In this document: in pieces, positions 1 through 6,052 of the stretch
Numbering within the stretch: the first letter of the stretch is position 1
Layout of the letters: the number at the start of each line of letters is the position of its first letter
Assembly: GCA_002339725.1 (NCBI GenBank)
Contig: DDKN01000062.1
Coordinates: 20,506-46,546 of the forward strand
Reading direction: 5' to 3'
Source of the DNA: Thiobacillus sp. UBA2597
Lineage (GTDB): Bacteria > Pseudomonadota > Gammaproteobacteria > Burkholderiales > Thiobacillaceae
DNA length: 26,041 nucleotides
The notes under the pieces: model-generated
Database searches by the model: none
What the model saw: the letters and a program-made list of their open reading frames with translations, nothing else
Told to the model about the DNA's origin: nothing
Program-made: the position numbers and the translations under genes

Positions 1-318
1 CTGTGGACCACCTACAAACTCAGCGGCCCTTGGAAGATCGGCGGCGGGGTCGAGGCCAAGGGTAAGCGTTTGGTCTATACGCCTTCGACCCAGAACGCCA
101 GCAGCCTGTTCACCGATGGCCGGTTCAATCCCAATGCGGCGCCGGCCTACGCCCGTTGGGATGCGATGCTCGCCTACGAGCAGAAGCAATACACCGTGCG
201 CCTGAACCTGCAGAACCTGTTCGACACGGTGTATTACGACGCGGTCTACGACAACGGCGGTTTCACCGTGCCCGGCACGCGGCGCAGGGTGCTGCTCACC
301 GGTGAGTTCAGGTTTTAA
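1..318 (+). CDS. TonB-dependent outer-membrane receptor, C-terminal 105 residues (5' end outside window)
   Basis: The reading frame is open from base 1 and stops at TAA 316-318. The visible part is the last strands of an outer-membrane beta barrel: alternating hydrophobic residues, the family motif NLFDTVYYD (compare NLFDxxYY), then a PGTRRRVLLTGEFRF ending in the terminal phenylalanine that the BAM machinery recognises. The plug domain and TonB box lie outside the window. The next gene is a piuC/ybiX homologue, and fiu-ybiX and piuA-piuC pairs are known for catecholate siderophore receptors, so a Fiu/PiuA-type ferric siderophore receptor is the best guess. The substrate itself is inference from context; the barrel assignment is seen in the sequence. 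Confidence 0.85.
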   Translation: MWTTYKLSGPWKIGGGVEAKGKRLVYTPSTQNASSLFTDGRFNPNAAPAYARWDAMLAYEQKQYTVRLNLQNLFDTVYYDAVYDNGGFTVPGTRRRVLLTGEFRF

Positions 319-356
319 CCCGGCCAGCCCCGCCAGGTTTGCGCTTCCTGGCCGGG
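319..356 (+). other. Intercistronic hairpin between receptor and piuC
   Basis: CCCGGCCAG (319-327) is perfectly complementary to CTGGCCGGG (348-356), a 9-bp GC stem around a 20-nt loop that starts right after the receptor stop codon. Only a short, interrupted T tract follows (363-371), so it is a poor intrinsic terminator. It could be an RNA stabiliser or partial terminator that keeps receptor mRNA above piuC mRNA; that role is inference. Confidence 0.5.
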
Positions 357-381
357 CAAGCCTTTTGATTTGAGGCACACC

Positions 382-1065
382 ATGCTCATCACCATTGAAG
401 ACGTGCTAACCCCGGAAGAACTGACGGCCGCGCGCGAGCTGCTGGCCCGCTCGGAATGGGTGAACGGTCGCATCACCGCCGGCATCCAGGCGGCCCAGGT
501 CAAGAACAATCTGCAGTTGCCGGAGGAGGCCGAGCATTTGCCGGCCCTGCGCCGCCTGGTGCTGGACGCGCTCGACCGTAACGCCTTGTTCTTCACGGCG
601 GCGCTGCCCCTGAAGATCTTGCCGCCGTTCTTCAACCGCTATGGCGGCGAGGCCAACCATTACGGCTTTCACACCGACAACGCCATGCGCGCCATGCCCA
701 AGGGCGGCGGCTATGTGCGGGCGGATGTCTCCGCCACCCTGTTCCTGTCCGGGCCCGAGGAGTACGAGGGCGGCGAGCTGGTCATCGAGGACACCTTTGG
801 TAGCCATGGCGTCAAGCTCAAGGCTGGTAGCCTGGTGGTTTATCCGTCCTCGTCCATTCATCAGGTCACCCCGGTCACCCGCGGCGAACGCACCGCCTGC
901 TTCATGTTCATCCAGAGCATGGTGCGCGACCCCGGCCAGCGCCGGCTGCTGTTCGACATGGACATGGCCTTGCTGAAACTGCGCCGGGAGAGCGGCGAGA
1001 CCGACCCGGTGGTGCGCCTGACCGGGGTGTATCACAACCTGCTGCGACGCTGGGCAGATTCCTGA
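382..1065 (+). CDS. piuC: PiuC/YbiX-family Fe(II)/2-oxoglutarate-dependent dioxygenase
   Basis: A 227-residue protein matching the PKHD-type hydroxylase family PiuC/YbiX along its whole length (family about 225). The iron triad is visible: H97-x-D99 in YGFHTDN and H160 in SSSIHQVTPVTRG, with R170 as the likely 2-oxoglutarate anchor. Other family blocks are WVNGRITAG, QVKNN, FNRY and GGELVIEDTFG. The ATG at 382 is preferred over an upstream TTG at 370 because GAGG (372-375) sits 6 nt before it and the N-terminus then matches YbiX. The protein is cytoplasmic and encoded just downstream of a TonB receptor, as in piuA-piuC and fiu-ybiX loci, where it is linked to iron-siderophore uptake; its substrate is not known to me. 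Its stop overlaps the next start (TGATG). Confidence 0.93.
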   Translation: MLITIEDVLTPEELTAARELLARSEWVNGRITAGIQAAQVKNNLQLPEEAEHLPALRRLVLDALDRNALFFTAALPLKILPPFFNRYGGEANHYGFHTDNAMRAMPKGGGYVRADVSATLFLSGPEEYEGGELVIEDTFGSHGVKLKAGSLVVYPSSSIHQVTPVTRGERTACFMFIQSMVRDPGQRRLLFDMDMALLKLRRESGETDPVVRLTGVYHNLLRRWADS

Positions 1066-2138
1066 TGGCGCTGCATCTCGATCAATTGCCGGATGGCATC
1101 GTCACGGCGGTGGATTACGCACGCCTCGCCAAGCAGCATCTCGATCCGGGGATTTGGCAGTATCTGGAAGCTGGCAGTGGGGCTGGCCTCACGCAGGCGG
1201 CCAACCGGCAAGCCTTCGAGGCGGTCCCCCTGACGCCACGGCCGCTCACCGATGTGCGCGGTGGCCATACCCGGCTTGAGCTGTTCGGCCAGTCATTGGA
1301 GCACCCGATTCTTCTGGCCCCCATTGCCTATCAGCGCTTGTTCCATCCCGATGGCGAATGCGCAAGCAGCCTGGCGGCCGCCGCCCAGGGCGGCGCCATG
1401 GTGGTCAGCAGCCTGGCCAGCCAGGCCATCGAGGACATCGTCGAGGCCGGCCGCCAGGCCGGCTACCCGGCCGGCGGCCTGCCCTGGTTCCAGCTCTATT
1501 GGCAGGGCGAGCGCGAGCGCACGCTGCGCCTGGCCAGACGCGCCGAAGCTGCGGGTTGTCCTGTCCTGATGTTGACGGTGGATGCCCCGATCAAGCAGAC
1601 GACGCTGACCCTGCCCATCGGGGTGGCCGCGGTGAATCTGGAGCAGCCGCTGGTGGCAGCGCCGGTTCCTGCCGGACAAAGTCCGGTGTTCCTGGGCTGG
1701 ATGGCCCAGGCCCCGACCTGGGATGACCTCGCCTGGCTGCGGGATCGGATACAGCTGCCGCTCATCGTCAAGGGCATCCTGCACCCGGACGATGCGGAAC
1801 GTGCGATCGAGTACGGCTGCGACGGACTGGTGGTATCCAATCACGGCGGCCGTGTATTGGATGGCGCACCTGCCAGCCTGCAGGCCTTGCCTGCTGTCTG
1901 CGCCAGGGTTAAGGACAGGGTGCCGGTCCTCTTGGACAGCGGCATACGCGATGGTCGCGACGTGTTCAAGGCGCTCAGTCTGGGTGCCAGCGCGATCCTG
2001 CTCGGCCGTCCCTATGTCTGGGGCCTGGCCTGTGCCGGTGCTCTTGGCGTAGCACACGTCATTCGTCTGCTGCGCGACGAGCTGGAAATGGCCATGGCCC
2101 TCACCGGTTGTCCTGACTTGAGCCGGATTGTTCGATGA
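1065..2138 (+). CDS. FMN-dependent alpha-hydroxy-acid oxidase/dehydrogenase family protein
   Basis: A 357-residue TIM-barrel flavoprotein of the glycolate oxidase/lactate dehydrogenase (LldD) family. Visible family features: WQYLEAG with Y33, WFQLYWQGE with Y145, TVDAP with D173, IVKGI with K236, the active-site signature SNHGGRVLD (catalytic base H260, R263), LLDSGIRDGRDV (D291, R294) and the FMN-phosphate segment LLGRPYVWG. One point is odd: after TVDAP, glycolate and lactate oxidases have RxxRE, whose last arginine helps hold the substrate carboxylate, while here the segment reads IKQTTLT and both arginine positions are threonine (T179, T180). The substrate may therefore not be a simple 2-hydroxy acid. 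The ATG overlaps the piuC stop by one base, so the two genes are translationally coupled. Family is certain; substrate is unknown. Confidence 0.88.
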   Translation: MALHLDQLPDGIVTAVDYARLAKQHLDPGIWQYLEAGSGAGLTQAANRQAFEAVPLTPRPLTDVRGGHTRLELFGQSLEHPILLAPIAYQRLFHPDGECASSLAAAAQGGAMVVSSLASQAIEDIVEAGRQAGYPAGGLPWFQLYWQGERERTLRLARRAEAAGCPVLMLTVDAPIKQTTLTLPIGVAAVNLEQPLVAAPVPAGQSPVFLGWMAQAPTWDDLAWLRDRIQLPLIVKGILHPDDAERAIEYGCDGLVVSNHGGRVLDGAPASLQALPAVCARVKDRVPVLLDSGIRDGRDVFKALSLGASAILLGRPYVWGLACAGALGVAHVIRLLRDELEMAMALTGCPDLSRIVR

Positions 2139-2145
2139 TGGGATT

Positions 2146-2151
2146 TATAAT
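2146..2151 (+). promoter_or_regulatory. Candidate sigma70 -10 box for the cytochrome c peroxidase gene
   Basis: A perfect TATAAT lies in the 36-nt gap between the oxidase gene and the peroxidase gene, 23 nt before the ATG at 2175, in otherwise GC-rich DNA. I find no good -35 hexamer at 16-18 nt, so an activator may be needed, or the match is chance. Confidence 0.35.
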
Positions 2152-2174
2152 GAGTCTGCATCAGGCGACCGGCC

Positions 2175-3365
2175 ATGAAGATACTGAATTTCGCGATGAG
2201 CAAGAAGCTGAAAACACGACGTTGGTTGGCGGTTCTGGCCGCCGCGCTCGCGCTTCCCGCATGGGCCGGGCCGGCGGCTGCCACGCGACAGGCGACCAAA
2301 GAGCAACTGGGCCAGGCGCTGTTTTTCGACGCCAATCTGTCGGAGCCGGCCGGCCAGGCCTGCGCCACCTGTCACGATCCTACCGCCGCCTTCACCGATC
2401 CCAACCGCGCGCTGCCGGTGTCCAAGGGCGTGCTGCCCGGCCGGGTGGGTAACCGCAACACGCCGACCGCGATGTATGCCGGCTTCAGTCCGAAATTCCA
2501 TTTCGACCGGAAGGAAGGTCTCTATGTCGGCGGCCAGTTCCTCGACGGCCGGGCCGCCACGCTCGAGCAACAGGCCGAGGGCCCCTTTCTTAATCCTTTG
2601 GAGATGGCCAACCCGGACAAGAAAACCGTGGTGGCGAAGCTGCGCCGGGCCGCCTATGCCCCCCTGTTCGAGGAGGTGTTCGGCCCGGGGGCATTGAAGG
2701 ATGTCGACCGGGCCTATCGGCACATGGTCGAGGCGATCGCCGCCTTCGAGCGCACACCGCGCTTCGCGCCTTTCAGTTCCAAGTACGATGCCTATCTTGC
2801 GGGCAAGGCCAGCCTCACCGAGCAGGAGCTGCGCGGCCTCAAGCTGTTCGAGGACGAGAAGAAGGGCAACTGCGCCGCCTGTCATCCCAGCCGGCCCGGC
2901 CCCAAGGGCGAGCCGCCGTTGTTCACCGACTTCACCTATGACAATCTGGGCGTGCCGAAAAACCCGGACAACCCGTTTTATGGATTACCCAAGTCGCTCA
3001 ACCCGGCGGGCAAGGGCTTCGTCGATCGCGGCCTGGGCGCCACGGTGAAGAAACGCTCGGAGGACGGCAAGTTCAAGGTGCCCACCCTGCGCAACATCGC
3101 GCTGACTGCGCCCTATATGCACAACGGTTATTTCCAGACCCTGCGCGGCTTGACCCTGTTCTACAACGACCGCGACAAGCGGCCGCGCTGCAAACAGTCG
3201 ATGGTCAGCGAGGCCGAGGCGTTGCGCCGGAACTGCTGGCCGGCGCCGGAGGTGGCGGCCAACGTCAACCGGGAAGAACTGGGCGATCTGAAGCTCACCG
3301 AGCAGGAGATCGACGACATCGTCGCCTTCATGCACACCCTGACCGACGGCTGGTGGCCGGAATAG
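2175..3365 (+). CDS. Exported di-haem cytochrome c peroxidase (CcpA/MauG family)
   Basis: A 396-residue protein with an N-terminal signal peptide (basic start, hydrophobic core to about residue 31, cleavage near WAGPAA). It has two c-type haem sites, C63-ATC-H67 and C233-AAC-H237, placed as in bacterial di-haem peroxidases, plus the blocks FLDGRAATLEQQAEGP, NPLEM and KVPTLRNIALTAPYMHNG. These enzymes reduce hydrogen peroxide in the periplasm with electrons from cytochrome c or a copper protein; MauG relatives instead modify a partner protein. The C-terminal FYNDRD...WPAPEV region with C339 and C354 is typical of a MauG-like branch as I recall it, so peroxidase activity is probable but not proven. 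ATG 2175 has a weak AGG 10 nt upstream; ATG 2196 would also leave an intact signal peptide. Confidence 0.9.
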   Translation: MKILNFAMSKKLKTRRWLAVLAAALALPAWAGPAAATRQATKEQLGQALFFDANLSEPAGQACATCHDPTAAFTDPNRALPVSKGVLPGRVGNRNTPTAMYAGFSPKFHFDRKEGLYVGGQFLDGRAATLEQQAEGPFLNPLEMANPDKKTVVAKLRRAAYAPLFEEVFGPGALKDVDRAYRHMVEAIAAFERTPRFAPFSSKYDAYLAGKASLTEQELRGLKLFEDEKKGNCAACHPSRPGPKGEPPLFTDFTYDNLGVPKNPDNPFYGLPKSLNPAGKGFVDRGLGATVKKRSEDGKFKVPTLRNIALTAPYMHNGYFQTLRGLTLFYNDRDKRPRCKQSMVSEAEALRRNCWPAPEVAANVNREELGDLKLTEQEIDDIVAFMHTLTDGWWPE

Positions 3366-3371
3366 GCCCTT

Positions 3372-4073
3372 CTAGAGATAGCGGTGGCCACCGTGCAGGC
3401 GGCCGTCGGCACCGACCTGGTAGGCCAGCGGCCGGCCGGTCGGCACCTCCAGTGCCTCGACCTGGCTTGGACTCAGACGGTCGAGGTGTTTGATCAAGGC
3501 GCGCAGGGTGTTGCCGTGGCTCACCACCAGGAGGCGCTTGCCGGCGCGGGCGGCGGGCAGGGCGGTTTCCTGCCACCAGCGGGCGATGCGACGCTCGGTG
3601 TCGGCCAGGCTTTCGCCAGCGGTCCAGGCCTCGGGGCCCAGGCTGCGATATTCTTCCCGGTTGCGCGGATGGCGCGGGTCGTCCTCGGCCAACAGGGGCG
3701 GCCGTTCCCGATAGCCGCGGCGCCAGCGCTGGAACTGCTCGGCCCCGTAGCGCGTCATCATCTCCGGTTTCGACAGCCCTTCCAGGGCGCCGTAGTGGCG
3801 TTCGTTGATGCGCCACTCGGCCCGCACCGGCAAGGGTTCGTGGTCCATGGCGATCAGGAGTTCACCCAGGGTTTCGTGCGTGCGCTGCAAGAGGGAGCAG
3901 GCCGCGGCATCGAAGCGGTAACCCAGTTCGGCCAGGCGCTCGCCGGCGGCGCGGGCCTCCAGCCGGCCGGCCTCGGTCAGGCCGGGGTTGGCCCAGCCGG
4001 TGAAGCGCTGGGCCAGGTTCCATTCGCTTTGGGCGTGGCGCAGGAGGACGATGGGGGTGGTGGCTTGCGGCAT
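3372..4073 (-). CDS. gpmA: 2,3-bisphosphoglycerate-dependent phosphoglycerate mutase
   Basis: A 233-residue GpmA, interconverting 3- and 2-phosphoglycerate in glycolysis and gluconeogenesis. The phosphohistidine is H13 in LLRHAQSEWN; the family also shows FTGWANPGLTEAG, the NERHYGALEG block with its acid residue, QWRRGY, and the second histidine in VVSHGNTLRALIKHL. The usual RHG at the active histidine reads RHA here. The C-terminal tail of about 20 residues seen in the E. coli enzyme is missing, as in many shorter homologues. I chose ATG 4073 over ATG 4097 because AAGGAG (4083-4088 on this strand) stands 9 nt before it and the protein then starts directly at the family N-terminus. It converges on the peroxidase gene with only 6 nt between the two stops and no visible terminator. 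Confidence 0.95.
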   Translation of the reverse strand: MPQATTPIVLLRHAQSEWNLAQRFTGWANPGLTEAGRLEARAAGERLAELGYRFDAAACSLLQRTHETLGELLIAMDHEPLPVRAEWRINERHYGALEGLSKPEMMTRYGAEQFQRWRRGYRERPPLLAEDDPRHPRNREEYRSLGPEAWTAGESLADTERRIARWWQETALPAARAGKRLLVVSHGNTLRALIKHLDRLSPSQVEALEVPTGRPLAYQVGADGRLHGGHRYL

Positions 4074-4082
4074 CCGGGCGAT

Positions 4083-4088
4083 CTCCTT
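4083..4088 (-). promoter_or_regulatory. Shine-Dalgarno site that decides the gpmA start
   Basis: Read on the minus strand this is AAGGAG, 9 nt upstream of the ATG at 4073. The longer alternative start at 4097 has no such site, so the first eight codons of the longer frame are probably untranslated. Confidence 0.75.
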
Positions 4089-4140
4089 GGGGTTCATGCC
4101 ACGCAGGATAAGCGCCGGATGATGATCGGTCTAATTGAAA

Positions 4141-4169
4141 GTTATCAGTAAATCAATCGCTTTTGTCGA
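4141..4169 (-). promoter_or_regulatory. Candidate sigma70 promoter for gpmA
   Basis: On the minus strand TCGACA (4164-4169, five of six matches to TTGACA) is followed after exactly 17 nt by GATAAC (4141-4146, four of six matches to TATAAT). The stretch is AT-rich against its surroundings and lies between the stop of the unknown secreted gene (4170) and gpmA. A start near 4134 would give a leader of about 60 nt. Confidence 0.5.
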
Positions 4170-4847
4170 TCATGGTTGGTTCACCCGCTCGAACTGCAGG
4201 GCCGTGTTGAGGATGCCCTCGAACACCGCCTCGTAGTGCACTTCGCCCGGTTCCTGCCAGACCCGGAAACCGGGTTGCGCATGGGGCATGCTGCCGGTAT
4301 AGCGCAAACTCTTGGCGCCGACCCGCACCGTCATGCTGACCCGCATCGGATAGAAGCCATCCAGGAAACGCCGCATATAAGGGCCGTTGCGCAGGGTGAA
4401 GTGACCGGCATCGGCACTTTCCAGGGCCCGGGTTTCGGCCCGGATGCAGATCGAGGCACCCTTGCCGGTATCGCGCAACTGGATGCTGGGGCCCTCGACC
4501 CAGGCCTGACCGATGCCCTGCCGGCGCGTGATCGCCAACCGGCGGATGCGGTCGGCGTTGTACACGATCTGGCTGCGCGGGAAGGCGTCCAGGTGTTCAT
4601 GGCACTGTTCGAGCTTGACCCAGCCGGTAGTCGGGCTGTCGGGCAGGATGCGAATGCTGTTGCGCAGGTGATGCACCGGCTTGTCCGGCGCCTGCGTCAA
4701 AAAACGCAATTCACCCTCGTTGACCTGATCGATGCTTTTCCAGAACAGGTCTTCCTCGTTGCTGGCCAAGGCCAGGCCGGGCGCGAGCCAGAGAAGGCCA
4801 AGGCCGATCGTCAGTCTATTGCGGCTGGGTGAGGCGGCGCGCGCCAT
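4170..4847 (-). CDS. Secreted protein of unknown function
   Basis: A 225-residue protein I do not recognise. It has a Sec-type signal peptide (basic start, hydrophobic stretch about residues 13-28, likely cleavage after ALA or ALAS) followed by a soluble domain with two cysteines, C82 in LEQCHEHLD and C134 in ASICIRAE, which could form a disulphide in the periplasm. The C-terminal half alternates as beta strands (SMTVRVGAKSLRYTGSM, VHYEAVFEGIL). Its ATG lies 32 nt inside the end of the upstream NlpC/P60 gene, so the two are co-transcribed and probably coupled; this suggests, but does not show, a role in the cell envelope. There is no other in-frame ATG near the start. Reality of the gene rests on the intact signal peptide, operon position and codon use. 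Confidence 0.75.
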   Translation of the reverse strand: MARAASPSRNRLTIGLGLLWLAPGLALASNEEDLFWKSIDQVNEGELRFLTQAPDKPVHHLRNSIRILPDSPTTGWVKLEQCHEHLDAFPRSQIVYNADRIRRLAITRRQGIGQAWVEGPSIQLRDTGKGASICIRAETRALESADAGHFTLRNGPYMRRFLDGFYPMRVSMTVRVGAKSLRYTGSMPHAQPGFRVWQEPGEVHYEAVFEGILNTALQFERVNQP

Positions 4848-5292
4848 TGAAGCGCTTCGACCAGTAGCCGTCGTCCAGGCTGGAGACGGTCACCTGTTTT
4901 TCCCGGCGGCTGCTGGCGTGGATAAACTTGCCCTCGCCGGCATAGATGCCGACATGGGAGAACGGCCGCTTCAGGGTGTTGAAGAACACCAGGTCACCCG
5001 GCTTGAGCTCGCTTTTGTCGACCGCCTCGCCTTTCTGGCTGATGGCCTTGGCGCTGCGCGGCAGATCGATGTTGGCGCCCTGTTTGTAGGCATGGCGCAC
5101 CAGCCCGCTGCAGTCGACACCCTTCTCGGGGTTGCTGCCGCCGTACTTGTAGGGCGTGCCGAGCAGTTTCAGGGCTTGCAGCAAGGGGGTGGCGTGTTGC
5201 TTGATGTCTTCGGAGAGGGATTCTCCCGCCCGGCTCAGGGGCGAGCAGAAGAACGCAACAAGGCAAATCAGGATGACGGAACGGCGTCGCAT
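4816..5292 (-). CDS. NlpC/P60 family cell-wall peptidase, exported
   Basis: A 158-residue protein with an N-terminal signal peptide (MRRRSVILICLVAFF..., cleavage near SRAGES) and one NlpC/P60 domain. The catalytic cysteine is C61 in GVDCSGLVRHAY, the histidine H113 in PFSHVGIYAG, and the third polar residue is probably H125 in KFIHAS. Family members cut peptide links in peptidoglycan stems, typically the D-Glu/meso-DAP bond. LGTPYKYGGSNPEKG and LPRSAKAIS are also family blocks. The frame is open up to 5391, but I chose ATG 5292 because it gives a normal signal peptide and has an AGG 9-10 nt upstream; the longer start would bury the signal. The gene overlaps the next secreted gene by 32 nt and is divergent from the gene at 5403. 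Confidence 0.92.
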   Translation of the reverse strand: MRRRSVILICLVAFFCSPLSRAGESLSEDIKQHATPLLQALKLLGTPYKYGGSNPEKGVDCSGLVRHAYKQGANIDLPRSAKAISQKGEAVDKSELKPGDLVFFNTLKRPFSHVGIYAGEGKFIHASSRREKQVTVSSLDDGYWSKRFNGARRLTQPQ

Positions 5293-5364
5293 TGATGGCT
5301 GCCTGGTGAAGACCCCGTGATTAAGCCAGTCTGCGACGAACTTGTCTAGTATTAATGGTGTGGG

Positions 5365-5377
5365 GCGCATAATGCGC
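5365..5377. promoter_or_regulatory. 13-bp palindrome in a divergent promoter region
   Basis: GCGCAT-A-ATGCGC is a perfect inverted repeat lying between the NlpC/P60 gene (minus) and the phasin-like gene (plus). It contains CATAAT, a plausible -10 element for the plus strand 30 nt before the ATG at 5403. The position suits an operator for one or both genes; no regulator is identified. Confidence 0.4.
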
Positions 5378-5390
5378 TGCGATGACAGCA

Positions 5391-5396
5391 AAGGAG
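5391..5396 (+). promoter_or_regulatory. Shine-Dalgarno site that decides the start of the phasin-like gene
   Basis: AAGGAG ends 6 nt before ATG 5403. An in-frame ATG at 5382 lies upstream of this site and has no ribosome binding site of its own, so translation most likely begins at 5403. Confidence 0.8.
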
Positions 5397-5402
5397 ATCG
5401 TG

Positions 5403-6041
5403 ATGGCCAGTGAACATGTGGAAGACGTGATGGAGCCGGTGCGCCAGGCCGCCAGCGAAGCGGAGAATCTGCGCGCCCGCGTCAGGCAGCTGGTGACCGA
5501 TGCCATCCTCAAGCGCCAGGCCGATCCACGCGAGATCAAGGCGGTGATCCAGGCCACGGTGGAAGGTTTGGGGGGCGGTCTGGCCAGTCGTGGCAATCAG
5601 GCGGGCGCCGCGCTGCGCGAGGCGGTGGCCGGGCTGGACGAGGCGGTGGCCAAATCGGTCTATGCGGTCAAGATGGCGCTGGAAGAATCCTGGGGCCAGG
5701 GCAAGCAGTTCGCCGACGAGGATCTGCGCGTGGCGCTGGAGGCGGTGAAGAACCTGGAAGACGACATGGTTGGCACGCTCAAGCGCACCGGCGAAAAGAC
5801 CCAGGGGGTGCTGAGGACCGAATTCGACAAGCTGCGCGAGCATCTGGCCCGCACCGGCACCGACACCGGCAGCCAGGTGCGCGACACGGTCAATGCCTTG
5901 AACAACAAATTGAGCCAGGCTGCCTCCGGTTCGGCCAGCGAGGCCAGGCAAACCGCGCAGGAAGCCGCCGGCCGGCTGGCCGCAGTGACCTCCGGCATCC
6001 TGCGCGGCCTGGCCGACGCCATCGATCAGAAGACCCGCTGA
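5403..6041 (+). CDS. Phasin-like alanine-rich helical protein of unknown function
   Basis: A 212-residue soluble protein with no signal peptide, rich in Ala, Glu, Arg and Gln and almost free of proline, with heptad-like spacing over most of its length (for example RARVRQLVTDAILKRQ, EFDKLREHLARTG, ARQTAQEAAGRLAAV). It should fold as long amphipathic helices or a coiled coil. This composition resembles phasins and apolipoprotein-like proteins that coat polyhydroxyalkanoate granules or lipid surfaces, but I see no diagnostic motif, so the role is not assigned. It has a strong ribosome binding site and ends 11 nt before ubiB, so the two are probably one transcript; a membrane- or lipid-associated role alongside UbiB is inference. 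No PHA synthesis gene is in the window. Confidence 0.7.
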   Translation: MASEHVEDVMEPVRQAASEAENLRARVRQLVTDAILKRQADPREIKAVIQATVEGLGGGLASRGNQAGAALREAVAGLDEAVAKSVYAVKMALEESWGQGKQFADEDLRVALEAVKNLEDDMVGTLKRTGEKTQGVLRTEFDKLREHLARTGTDTGSQVRDTVNALNNKLSQAASGSASEARQTAQEAAGRLAAVTSGILRGLADAIDQKTR

Positions 6042-6052
6042 ACCCCCGCGCC

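Noticed and set aside
370..381. TTG start extending piuC by four codons
   Set aside because: GAGG at 372-375 is correctly spaced for ATG 382, and the extension overlaps that site.
5293..5391. Longer NlpC/P60 start at 5391
   Set aside because: It would place 33 residues before the signal peptide and run through the divergent promoter.
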